Assembly (NCBI GenBank): GCA_030043865.1
Contig: JASHWZ010000059.1
Span: forward strand, 1-5,583
Reading direction: 5' to 3'
Source of the DNA: Thermoplasmata archaeon
Lineage (GTDB): Archaea > Thermoplasmatota > Thermoplasmata > Lutacidiplasmatales > UBA184
DNA: 5,583 nt
Shown here: positions 1-5,527 of the stretch, piece after piece
Layout of the letters: each line of letters begins with the position of its first letter
Position numbering within the stretch: position 1 is the first letter of the stretch
Notes under the pieces: model-generated
Told to the model about the DNA's origin: nothing
Seen by the model: only the letters and a program-made list of their open reading frames with translations
The model's database searches: none
Made by a program: the position numbers and the translations under genes

Positions 1-1683
1 TCCGCCCGGAATGCAGAACCCGGCCGGCTCCCGATCCAGCTCCGGATCGGGATCCATCTCGGCGACGTCGAAGGTCGGGGCCAGGACATTCTGGGCGACG
101 CGGTCAACATTGCCGCCCGCGTCGTACCCCTAGCCGCCCCCGGCGGGATCTGTGTCTCGGGCGCGGTCCGCGAACAGGTCTGGAACAAGATCGCTGAGAC
201 GCTGGAGAAGCTGCCGCCGAGGGAGCTCAAAGGGTTGCAGGGACCGACCGACGTGTTCCGCGTCGTGTGGTCGGCGAGCCCGCGTCGCTCTCGCCACGAG
301 CCCACGGAACCGACCGGGATCGCCGTCCTCCCGTTCTCGAACATCAGTCCGGACCCGAAGGACGAGTTCTTCGCGGACGGTCTCACCGAGGAAGTGATCA
401 CCGTACTCTCCCAGCTTCGCAACCTTCGGGTCATCTCCCGCACTTCGGTGATGCAGTACAAGGCGACGACGAAGTCGGCCACCCAGATCGGAGCGGAACT
501 CGGGGTCGCTTCGCTCCTCGAAGGCAGCGTTCGAAAATCCGGGAGTCGACTTCGCATCACCGCACAACTCATCGACGCCCGGGACGACCGACACCTCTGG
601 GCCCAGGGGTACGACCGGGAGCTGGACGACGTGTTCGAAGTTCAGGCGGAACTGGCGAAGCAGGTCGCGCATGCGCTCGAGGTCGAATTGCGACCGATCG
701 AGGCGGCTCGGCTCGAGTCCCGCCGGCCCGTGAGCCCCGAGTCGTACCTGGCCTACCTGAAAGGCCGGACGCTCATGCATAGCCTCGACCGCGCGTCGCT
801 CGAGGCGGCGAAGGGACAATTCGAGCGCTCGATCGAGCTCGACCCCTCGAACGGCGCGGCCCACTCGGGCCTCGCGGACATCGTCCGGGTCATCGGCTGG
901 TTCGTCGTCGGGGCCCAACGCGCCGAGTACCACGTCGCGAGCCGACAGCACGCCTCGCGCGCGATCGAATTGGACCCGGACCTCGCCGAGGCGCACGCCT
1001 CCCTTGCCCTGGCGTTGTGGGACGAGTACGCGTACGGGGCCGCAGAACAGGAGTTCAAGCGAGCCCTCGCGCTGAATCCGAGCTATTCGCTCGCCCACTT
1101 CTGGTACGGGGACGTCCTCGCGGAACAGACGCGCTCGGACGAAGCGGTCGCCGAGTTCACTCTCGCCGAAGGCGCCGACCCGCTGTGGGGCCTCAACCTG
1201 ACCCGGCTCGCAGCGGTGCTCTGCTGGATCGGGCGCCCCGAGTCGGCCCTCGCTCCGCTCGAGAAGCTCCGTACGCTGGCGTATGAAGAACGCGAGTACC
1301 ACCTCGCCCTCGCGTGGTATCACCTCGCGCGTTCGGAAGTGCCGAAATTCCTCGAGGAGGTCCGTCGGGCCGTCGAGCTGGAACCCCAATCCCGATTGAA
1401 GGAAGCGCTCGGAGCCTGGTACGCCAGCCTTTCGGGCGCGACGGAAGAGGCGCGCACGTTCCTTCGCCGCGAGGAACAGCTCCCCGAGGTTCCCCAGACG
1501 GCGTGGGTCATCGCTATCGTGTACGCGGAACTCCGTGACCTCGAGAACTGCTTCCGCTGGCTCGAGAAAGCGCGCGAATTCCACATCCTGCCGCTTCAGT
1601 TGCTCCGCCTGGCGCCTCGCTTCGACTCCGTCCGAAGCGACCCGAAGTTTCGCTCGTTCCTCGCGAAGATGAACCTCGCCTGA
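1..1683 (+). CDS. Adenylate cyclase (class III) - TolB-like - TPR protein, 5' end outside the window
   Basis: The frame is open from base 1 to the TGA at 1681-1683, giving 560 visible codons; the start and the first part of the cyclase domain lie upstream. Visible codons 12-77 are the C-terminal half of a class III nucleotide cyclase: IGIHLGDV, then DILGDAVNIAAR, in which D29 matches the adenine-selecting Asp and N36 and R40 the transition-state residues of adenylate cyclases. The metal-binding aspartates would be upstream and cannot be checked. Codons about 106-232 form a TolB/FlgO-like domain (IAVLPF, FFADGLTEE, LEGSVRKSG, LWAQGYDREL). Codons about 246-560 are helical TPR repeats (for example AIELDPDLAEAHASLALAL) ending in the usual PRFDSVRSDPKF. 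Known proteins of this architecture are putative cAMP-producing, protein-binding signalling enzymes, and no transmembrane segment is visible. The TolB name reflects fold similarity, not a proven periplasmic role. Family assignment is firm; the ligand or partner is unknown. Confidence 0.92.
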   Translation, partial: SARNAEPGRLPIQLRIGIHLGDVEGRGQDILGDAVNIAARVVPLAAPGGICVSGAVREQVWNKIAETLEKLPPRELKGLQGPTDVFRVVWSASPRRSRHEPTEPTGIAVLPFSNISPDPKDEFFADGLTEEVITVLSQLRNLRVISRTSVMQYKATTKSATQIGAELGVASLLEGSVRKSGSRLRITAQLIDARDDRHLWAQGYDRELDDVFEVQAELAKQVAHALEVELRPIEAARLESRRPVSPESYLAYLKGRTLMHSLDRASLEAAKGQFERSIELDPSNGAAHSGLADIVRVIGWFVVGAQRAEYHVASRQHASRAIELDPDLAEAHASLALALWDEYAYGAAEQEFKRALALNPSYSLAHFWYGDVLAEQTRSDEAVAEFTLAEGADPLWGLNLTRLAAVLCWIGRPESALAPLEKLRTLAYEEREYHLALAWYHLARSEVPKFLEEVRRAVELEPQSRLKEALGAWYASLSGATEEARTFLRREEQLPEVPQTAWVIAIVYAELRDLENCFRWLEKAREFHILPLQLLRLAPRFDSVRSDPKFRSFLAKMNLA

Positions 1684-1841
1684 CGCCGGGCCGAGCGCCG
1701 GCCCGCGCTGCGCGGACGTGGGCACTATCTCTGGTGCACCCGGCCCCGCGGGCGGGCGTGCGGTGCGTCGGCGTACCGTGAGCGGTTCGTGCTGTCCCGT
1801 CGATCTCCAGGGACAAGCCTTCGGGGGCTTCCCTCGGCAAC
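1684..1841. terminator. Convergent intergenic region with two GC-rich stem-loops, possible terminators
   Basis: This gap separates the ends of the plus-strand cyclase gene and the minus-strand SRPBCC gene. CGGGCC (1687-1692) pairs with GGCCCG (1700-1705) across a 7-base loop, directly after the cyclase stop codon. AAGCC (1815-1819) pairs with GGCTT (1826-1830), 12 bases beyond the stop codon of the minus-strand gene. Neither has a clear T-run after it, and archaeal termination usually relies on T-runs rather than stems, so the terminator role is tentative. No coding sequence is supported here. Confidence 0.3.
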
Positions 1842-2243
1842 CTACCTCGAGGTGAGATAGGTGCGTAAGGGGGTCCAGTACGATTCCTTCCAACCGGCCG
1901 ACAGATGCCCTACGTGCTCACGAGGAACCCGCGAATGTGTGAACACGACGCGGGTCCCTCGCGGAGCGACGACAAGGGAGTATCGGACCCTGGACTCGTG
2001 GCCCTTAGGCCATTTCGGATCGCTCGGTATCCATGTCTGGTAGATCAGCTTCCCCGGAACGAGCTTGAGATTCCGCCCGTGAATGTAGCCACCCCACGCC
2101 ATGAATCTGCCACCGACCTTCGCGCTGATTCGAGCGGGCGCGCCCGTGAACGCGACGTGTCCCTTCGTCGTCATCAGTAGATCGTACACCTCGCTTGGCG
2201 ACCCGGGCAACACAATCGTTTGACGAATCGTTCCCAGCTTCAC
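1842..2243 (-). CDS. SRPBCC-family protein, AHSA1-like (START/Bet v1 fold)
   Basis: This 133-residue protein covers essentially one SRPBCC domain. The opening strand IRQTIVLPGSPSEVYDLL (residues 6-23), the GGRFMAWGGYIHG turn (44-56), the strand LVPGKLIYQTWIP (61-73) and the C-terminal helix GWKESYWTPLRTYL (117-130) follow the AHSA1/activator-of-Hsp90-ATPase-like pattern. The family forms a helix-grip cavity that binds hydrophobic ligands or contacts partner proteins; no catalytic residues can be assigned and the ligand is unknown. The start is GTG at 2243-2241, with GGAG at 2254-2251 seven bases upstream and a TATA-like box near 2279. It looks monocistronic: the next minus-strand gene upstream ends 163 bases away, across a gap holding its own promoter and palindromes. 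It is probably soluble, as no signal peptide or membrane segment is seen. Confidence 0.87.
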   Translation of the reverse strand: MKLGTIRQTIVLPGSPSEVYDLLMTTKGHVAFTGAPARISAKVGGRFMAWGGYIHGRNLKLVPGKLIYQTWIPSDPKWPKGHESRVRYSLVVAPRGTRVVFTHSRVPREHVGHLSAGWKESYWTPLRTYLTSR

Positions 2244-2275
2244 GGGGGCTCTCCAGCGGGTTCAGAGTCGCCGAG

Positions 2276-2283
2276 AATAAAAT
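2276..2283 (-). promoter_or_regulatory. TATA-like promoter element of the SRPBCC gene at 1842-2243
   Basis: On the minus strand the AT-rich run TTTTATTCT stands out in GC-rich surroundings, centred about 36 bases before the GTG start. With the usual archaeal spacing of about 26 bases, transcription would begin near 2253, giving a leader of roughly ten bases that holds the GGAG. A palindromic element (2301-2316) lies about 20 bases further upstream, where an activator could act. Confidence 0.5.
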
Positions 2284-2300
2284 GACCGTAGGTTGACGGT

Positions 2301-2316
2301 TGCAACGAGAGTTGCA
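2301..2316. repeat. Intergenic palindrome, copy 1: TGCAAC-GAGA-GTTGCA
   Basis: This is a perfect 6+6 base inverted repeat with a four-base spacer. Related copies are at 3892-3907 and 5528-5543. It lies upstream of the TATA-like box of the minus-strand SRPBCC gene. As RNA it would form a short stem with a GAGA (GNRA-type) loop; as DNA it looks like a dimeric regulator site. The function is not known. Confidence 0.6.
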
Positions 2317-2330
2317 CTCCCGCTGGGAGT
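2316..2330. repeat. Perfect inverted repeat ACTCCC-GCT-GGGAGT adjoining palindrome copy 1
   Basis: A second perfect 6+6 inverted repeat with a three-base spacer begins on the last base of the TGCAAC palindrome, so two potential hairpins or operator sites stand back to back between the HPP gene and the SRPBCC gene. It is not repeated elsewhere in the window. It could be a 3' hairpin of the HPP transcript (77 bases beyond that stop codon) or a second regulator site. Confidence 0.4.
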
Positions 2331-2406
2331 AGGGTGGCCAGCACTTCCGAGCGCTTTCCGGCCCTGCCGCCCGGGTCGCGGTCGACCGGGCTCTCGCCCG
2401 TCCGTT

Positions 2407-2880
2407 CTATCCGGCCGGGCCCGACTGCATCAGACGTTGGATGCCGGCGGATCGCCGAATCACAAGGTCTGCGACGATCACAATTGCGAGCACCACCAGG
2501 GAGGTGAGGACGAAGCTCACGGTATCGTGGACGATGTACGAAAAGATCGTAAGGGCAATCGCCGGGGGATGCGAAAATCTGGTGAAGGAAAGGAACAGGG
2601 CCACCACGGTGACGTTGACGACAAGGGTCGGGAGGGTGACGCCGAAGAGTGACTCAAAAGCCAGAGTGGTTCCTATGACGACCAGATACGACGCGAGGAT
2701 GCTGGATGGCTCCGCGTACTTTGTCCCTCGATTGAACACGACGAGGTAGGCCGTGACGGCGTAGGGTGGTGCGATCAAAAATGTCTTGGACGCATAGATC
2801 ACCGCGACAATGGCCAGAAAGATGGCCATGAACACCAAGAACTGTGTCGCGGTTGCTCGGAAGGTAGACCCGGAGTCCAT
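2407..2880 (-). CDS. HPP-family integral membrane protein (possible nitrite/small-anion transporter)
   Basis: This 157-residue protein is strongly hydrophobic, with helices near residues 13-31, 38-50, 60-78, 83-99, 104-117 and 122-141, and a short basic C-terminal end (RRSAGIQRL). The family signature His-Pro-Pro is present at 104-106 (FSHPPAIAL). The first-half pattern also fits: APPYAVTAYLVVF (37-49), then a Pro-Ser-Ser segment entering the next helix, corresponding to the PP-FGASAV-LF and P-R stretches of HPP proteins. Some cyanobacterial and plant plastid HPP proteins take part in nitrite transport; most others are uncharacterised, so the substrate here is only suggested. The family often carries C-terminal CBS domains, which are absent. 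ATG at 2880 is the only plausible start: an in-frame TAG lies at 2919-2917 with no other start codon between. No close Shine-Dalgarno or TATA box is evident, so its promoter may lie further upstream. Confidence 0.8.
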   Translation of the reverse strand: MDSGSTFRATATQFLVFMAIFLAIVAVIYASKTFLIAPPYAVTAYLVVFNRGTKYAEPSSILASYLVVIGTTLAFESLFGVTLPTLVVNVTVVALFLSFTRFSHPPAIALTIFSYIVHDTVSFVLTSLVVLAIVIVADLVIRRSAGIQRLMQSGPAG

Positions 2881-3296
2881 GAACGGGGAAGTCGTTGGTG
2901 GGGCTCCCCAGGGGGGCTAGTCACCTCGGCACAAAGCGTTCCCCTCGGGAACCGAGTCGCCGGTTGGGCCGCATGCAGCCGCCCGCCATGGATCTTCGCC
3001 GAGCTGCAACCGAGCCGACTGCGGACCCGTTCCAAGTACACCGTCCGAAGTTGAGGAAAGGCGGCCCAAGTTTGGTCCGCAGTCTTCACCGCCTGCAGGG
3101 TCCGAATCGTGGGTCGGTGAACGGGGAAGCTCGCGAACGGATCTTCCGTGGTCATCATTACCGCAGTGATGGCGATGCTACCAAGTTGTCCGCATATCGC
3201 TGAATCGCGAGATTTGGGCCAAGGCCTGCGCCGGGCTTACAGCCACGGTAGACGAGCGCTGGGAGGATCGTGCCGGTCCTGCAGGACCCTCGCTAC
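2881..3296. other. 416-base stretch without a supported gene
   Basis: No reading frame here has recognisable protein features. A minus-strand frame of 119 codons (start 3158) runs through it and into the HPP gene, but its composition is irregular (Arg, Pro, Ser-rich) and it has no convincing start signals. The region holds a G-rich run with GGGGCT twice (2900-2917) and a 14-base palindrome at 3275-3288. It should also contain the HPP gene's promoter, but no TATA-like box sits at the expected distance. It could be an eroded gene. Confidence 0.5.
3275..3288. repeat. 14-base perfect palindrome GGTCCTGCAGGACC
   Basis: This uninterrupted palindrome lies nine bases past the stop codon of the minus-strand SRPBCC-like gene (3297-3806). 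It could be a protein-binding site or part of a 3' hairpin. There is no T-run beside it to support a terminator, and no second copy in the window. Confidence 0.35.
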
Positions 3297-3806
3297 CTAC
3301 GCCGCCGCTCTCTCGTTTGCCCGCCGCTTCAGGACGTACTGCTGGAAGTAGGGCAGGTCCTCACTGTAGGCATCGGCAAACTTTCGGAGCCACTTCGCCT
3401 TGATTTGCGCGGGGGAATCCTTCGTCGAACGTCGATAGCTCAGCACATCGACGATGGTCACCTCTCCCTTGGGCGTGTAAATGTGCACGGTCTGTGACCC
3501 CGCATCCGGGCCCTCAATCTCCTCAAGAATGCGAACCGACGGCCGGATCTCGGTCAGGCGAGCGACTTTCTTCTCCCACCGCCGCCCTTCCAGCTTCTCC
3601 CACCTCAACAAAATGGAGACCGCCGACAGTCGCTTCGACTTGAAATTCCGCACCGTGCCGATGTGCGCCTTCGGGTGAAACTCGCGGTCGTTATGCATGA
3701 AGTCCCATACGAACTCGATGGGGGCGTCGTAGATGGCGCCTCGATCTTCAAAATACACCAGGCCGGTGGACGAGCCCCGGCGGGGGCGCTTCCTGCTTCG
3801 CACCAT
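3297..3806 (-). CDS. SRPBCC-like (polyketide cyclase/START-fold) protein
   Basis: This is a 169-residue protein. After a basic, probably disordered N-terminus (MVRSRKRPRRGSS), residues 15-160 alternate strands and helices in the SRPBCC order: GLVYFEDRGAIYDAPIEFVW (15-34, first strand and helix; compare the 'v.ApxexVW' opening of polyketide-cyclase-like proteins), a run of strands (about 60-117, including SAVSILLRWEKLEG, SVRILEEIEGP and TVHIYTPKGEVTIVDVLSY) and a long C-terminal helix (132-160, ending DLPYFQQYVLKR). No enzymatic residues can be named. It is unlike the shorter AHSA1-type protein at 1842-2243, so the two are not a recent duplication. The ATG at 3806 is chosen because a TATA-like box lies at the right distance for a leaderless message; an ATG at 3817 is out of frame. 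It appears monocistronic. The fold assignment is moderately sure, the function unknown. Confidence 0.72.
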   Translation of the reverse strand: MVRSRKRPRRGSSTGLVYFEDRGAIYDAPIEFVWDFMHNDREFHPKAHIGTVRNFKSKRLSAVSILLRWEKLEGRRWEKKVARLTEIRPSVRILEEIEGPDAGSQTVHIYTPKGEVTIVDVLSYRRSTKDSPAQIKAKWLRKFADAYSEDLPYFQQYVLKRRANERAAA

Positions 3807-3830
3807 CGGAGTGGCATGAAGATCCCGGGC

Positions 3831-3838
3831 TAATATTT
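3831..3838 (-). promoter_or_regulatory. TATA box of the SRPBCC-like gene, leaderless layout
   Basis: AAATATTA on the minus strand is an isolated AT-rich octamer, centred about 28 bases upstream of the ATG at 3806. Archaeal transcription starts about 25-27 bases past the TATA centre, which would put the first transcript base at or next to the start codon, matching the absence of a Shine-Dalgarno. Confidence 0.65.
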
Positions 3839-3891
3839 GCGACCTATGGGCAAGGGTGGCTGCTCGCGCCGGGCCGGATCATGAGACCGGC

Positions 3892-3907
3892 TGCAACGGG
3901 GTTTGCA
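3892..3907. repeat. Intergenic palindrome, copy 2: TGCAAC-GGGG-TTTGCA
   Basis: This is a near-perfect copy (one mismatch in the right arm) of the element at 2301 and 5528; with copy 3 it shares GGCTGCAACGGGG and TTGCA around a single differing base. It lies in the gap between the divergently transcribed genes starting at 3806 (-) and 4033 (+), about 55 bases upstream of the TATA box of the former. ACCGGC occurs on both sides (3886-3891 and 3913-3918). Confidence 0.55.
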
Positions 3908-4032
3908 TCCATACCGGCGACACATCGTGACGGGGGCGTGCATCTCTCAACTGTATCAAGGTCGCATACTCGCTCTCGTGGAGTGATCCGCGTTAAGGCA
4001 AGCATCATCTTCAATGGAAGCAAATTGAGATT

Positions 4033-4257
4033 GTGTCAACGGCACTGAGTCGTCCAACCACGATCACCATAAGCGTGCGAACCCGCCGCCCCCTGGAGTC
4101 GGCCAAGGGAGAGAGTGAAAGCTACGACCACTTGCTTCAGGACTTGCTGGAGGAGGCATCCTACCGTGAGGCGTCTTACCGGGAGATTGAACGCCGTTGG
4201 AAGTCGGAAGGGCGAATCCCGGGTCGCAGAGTCTTGCGAAGGGCGGGCCTCGCCTGA
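4033..4257 (+). CDS. Small VapB-like antitoxin candidate
   Basis: This 74-residue protein starts with GTG. Residues 7-18 (RPTTITISVRTR) form a likely N-terminal strand, followed by PLESAKGESESYDHLLQDLLEE, which resembles the 'L..lK....SyDelL..Ll' pattern of archaeal VapB-like antitoxins of the ribbon-helix-helix/DUF7557 type. The rest is charged and helical (EASYREASYREIERRWKSEG) with a basic tail (GRRVLRRAGLA), the part that would grip a toxin. The five codons for EASYR occur twice in a row. Good codon usage and the strand/helix pattern support a real gene despite its size. No PIN-domain toxin gene follows: the 201-base gap before the next gene is too short, so this is an orphan or its partner has been lost. 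The promoter is unclear: GTTAAG near 3992-3997 is weak and there is no good Shine-Dalgarno, which leaves the start somewhat uncertain. It could instead be a stand-alone regulator. Confidence 0.65.
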   Translation: MSTALSRPTTITISVRTRRPLESAKGESESYDHLLQDLLEEASYREASYREIERRWKSEGRIPGRRVLRRAGLA

Positions 4258-4392
4258 TGCGCTACGAATTCGCTTTGTTTGACGTCGGATGACTGGGCGA
4301 GACTCGGGTGGTAGCTGGGCGGCCGCCGGTTCAAGAACTGGAGGAGAACGAAGGTCCCAAGGGCACTCTGATGTCGAACAACCGTGAGTAAC

Positions 4393-4430
4393 AGTATCTA
4401 TCACAGATACTATCCCTTTGGGATACTCTA
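4393..4430. promoter_or_regulatory. Candidate operator array of the wHTH/nucleotidyltransferase operon
   Basis: Several inverted repeats are packed upstream of the TATA box: AGTATCT (4393-4399) with AGATACT (4405-4411), TATCCC (4411-4416) with GGGATA (4420-4425), and ATACTCTA (4423-4430) with TAGAGTAT (4453-4460), which runs into the start codon. The common half-site is GATACT or its complement AGTATC, seen at 4393, 4406 and 4422, with a fourth, AGTATG, at 4456. Occupation by a dimeric winged-helix protein would cover the BRE/TATA region and the transcription start. Autoregulation by the downstream gene product is the natural inference. Confidence 0.6.
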
Positions 4431-4434
4431 TTAA
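4429..4434 (+). promoter_or_regulatory. TATA box of the wHTH/nucleotidyltransferase operon, leaderless layout
   Basis: TATTAA lies within CTCTATTAACC, centred about 27 bases before the ATG at 4459, with no Shine-Dalgarno in between. This matches a leaderless archaeal message starting at the A of the ATG. The left arm of the ATACTCTA/TAGAGTAT inverted repeat runs into the box and the right arm ends on the start codon. Confidence 0.65.
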
Positions 4435-4458
4435 CCTCGAAACCGATCAATGTAGAGT

Positions 4459-4935
4459 ATGCCCCCGAAGATTGACCCCGCCGTTGTCACATTGCTCGGA
4501 AGTAGAACTCGAGCAGCGACGCTGGGGGCACTCGCGAACGCCTCGTCCGCTCTGACCGCCTACCGCTTGGCTCGAATCACTGGTTTACAGCCAATCAAAG
4601 TCAGTGCGGAGCTTCGGCGTCTCAGAGACGCCGGTTTCTTGGCTGCGACGGCTACCGAGCAAGGCAGGGTTGCCTGGACTCTGACAGACGATTCTCTCCG
4701 GTCCTTCCTTCGCCCCAGAGTTCGATTGGTGTGGCTCGACGATCTAAACGCAACGATCGCGGCCAACATACGCAAGCGTGCGACCCAGCCAAAGTTGAAT
4801 ATTGATTTGCGGCAGTTCAAGCCCAATCCCTCCAGTGTGCCCAATCGGAAGGAGTTTCTTCGGTCTCCGTGGAAGGACCGCACGCTCGCCGCCCTCGGCT
4901 TGCGGATATCACGGAGAAGGAAGTCCCCGCGATGA
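4459..4935 (+). CDS. Winged helix-turn-helix protein, probable autorepressor/antitoxin of a nucleotidyltransferase
   Basis: This 158-residue protein has an N-terminal winged helix (residues about 8-85): first helix VTLLGSRTRAATLGALAN, then ALTAYRLARITGL, recognition helix QPIKVSAELRRLRDAG (44-59), and a wing FLAATATEQGRVAWTLTDD (60-78), of the ArsR/MarR-like kind. A Val-Trp-Leu-Asp-Asp segment and a helix (91-107) follow, then a Pro-rich linker and a very basic tail (SRRRKSPR, 151-158). The start is ATG at 4459, supported by the TATA box at leaderless distance. Its TGA (4933-4935) overlaps the ATG of the nucleotidyltransferase gene in ATGA, implying coupled translation. In AbiE-type (type IV) systems a wHTH protein, AbiEi, represses its own operon through inverted repeats and opposes the nucleotidyltransferase AbiEii; order, overlap and operator repeats here fit that plan. 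Clear AbiEi homology is not visible, so the antitoxin role is inferred. Confidence 0.85.
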   Translation: MPPKIDPAVVTLLGSRTRAATLGALANASSALTAYRLARITGLQPIKVSAELRRLRDAGFLAATATEQGRVAWTLTDDSLRSFLRPRVRLVWLDDLNATIAANIRKRATQPKLNIDLRQFKPNPSSVPNRKEFLRSPWKDRTLAALGLRISRRRKSPR

Positions 4936-5510
4936 CGACCGCATCCGATGTCGGGCGGGTCCTCGCCAATACTGAGGAGAAGTTCAATCGGACGCTCTAC
5001 TTCGCTGCCCTCCTTCAAGCCGAGAGCGGATCGGATATCATCATCGTTGGAGGGTCTGCCATCGAGATCTACACCCGGGGCGGGTACGTCTCGGGCGACA
5101 TCGACATCCGGGCGGAACGTGCGAAGGTCCAACGAGTGCTCGCCCAGTGGGGTTTCAAGGATTGTGGCAAAATTTGGGCACGACGGGATTGGGGAATCGC
5201 AATCGACGTCGTGGGAGATGGCTACACCGGAGATCCGTACCGAGCGACCGTGGTTTCAACGCCCTACGGGCCCGTTTCAATCGCGGTGGTCGAGGATCTC
5301 TTCGTCAAGCGTTTGGCCTCGGCGAAACACTGGGGTGTTCGCGAGGCGCTCGAGGAGGCCGAACTCCTGTGGAGGGATTACTCCGAAAGTATGGACGTGT
5401 CCTATCTGGACCGGCAGGCACGATACTACGGGGTCGAGGATATTCTCAGGGAGTTCCGCCGCGAGAGCCCGATCCGATCGAGGGCTCGTGTCCAGTTCTC
5501 CCGCAGTTGA
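4932..5510 (+). CDS. Nucleotidyltransferase, DUF6036/AbiEii-like, possible toxin
   Basis: This 192-residue protein carries the core of a DNA polymerase beta-type nucleotidyltransferase: strand DIIIVGGSAIEIYT (35-48) with the Gly-Gly-Ser nucleotide-binding turn at 40-42, then GDIDI with the metal-binding pair D56 and D58, and the third acidic strand WGIAIDVV (87-94) with D92. EDLFVKRLASAKHWG (121-135) matches the conserved Asp/Lys helix of DUF6036 and AbiEii-like proteins. The full catalytic set looks intact, so an active enzyme transferring a nucleotide to RNA or protein is plausible; the target cannot be read from sequence. ATG 4932 is preferred over an in-frame ATG at 4869 because it gives the ATGA overlap with the wHTH gene and removes a 21-residue stretch unlike the family. 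Related enzymes act as toxins or abortive-infection effectors (AbiEii, MenT), while others have uncharacterised roles, so a housekeeping function remains possible. Confidence 0.87.
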   Translation: MTTASDVGRVLANTEEKFNRTLYFAALLQAESGSDIIIVGGSAIEIYTRGGYVSGDIDIRAERAKVQRVLAQWGFKDCGKIWARRDWGIAIDVVGDGYTGDPYRATVVSTPYGPVSIAVVEDLFVKRLASAKHWGVREALEEAELLWRDYSESMDVSYLDRQARYYGVEDILREFRRESPIRSRARVQFSRS

Positions 5511-5527
5511 GCGGCCGAGAAGGGGGC

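Noticed and set aside
130..1893. Long open frame of 587 codons on the minus strand
   Set aside because: It is antisense to the cyclase-TolB-TPR gene, whose domains are unmistakable. The antisense product is Arg/Glu/Leu-rich without recognisable domains, a known effect of GC-rich codon use.
2293..2652. Plus-strand frame of 119 codons
   Set aside because: Most of it is antisense to the HPP membrane protein, and its charged, His/Gly/Asp-rich translation is the mirror of hydrophobic codons.
2880..3129. 12-base direct repeat TGAACGGGGAAG at 2880-2891 and 3118-3129
   Set aside because: One repeated 12-mer is about what chance gives in a window of this size, and the flanks do not match.
2799..3158. 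Minus-strand frame of 119 codons starting ATGATG
   Set aside because: It runs into the first codons of the HPP gene in another frame, has an irregular composition with no domain pattern, and has no TATA box at a suitable distance. It may contain a decayed gene but cannot be supported.
4296..4345. tRNA-like words (GGTAGCTGGGCGG ... GGTTCAAGAAC)
   Set aside because: The arms do not pair: no acceptor stem, and the bases around GGTTCAA do not form a T stem.
4036..4404. Minus-strand frame of 122 codons
   Set aside because: It is antisense to the antitoxin-like gene and crosses the operator region. Its translation has no domain features.
4869..4931. Upstream in-frame ATG for the nucleotidyltransferase
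   Set aside because: It would add 21 residues translated from a different frame of the winged-helix gene. The ATG at 4932 gives an ATGA overlap and begins at the family's usual point.
4560..5132. Minus-strand frame of 190 codons
   Set aside because: It lies opposite the two well-supported plus-strand genes, the winged-helix protein and the nucleotidyltransferase.
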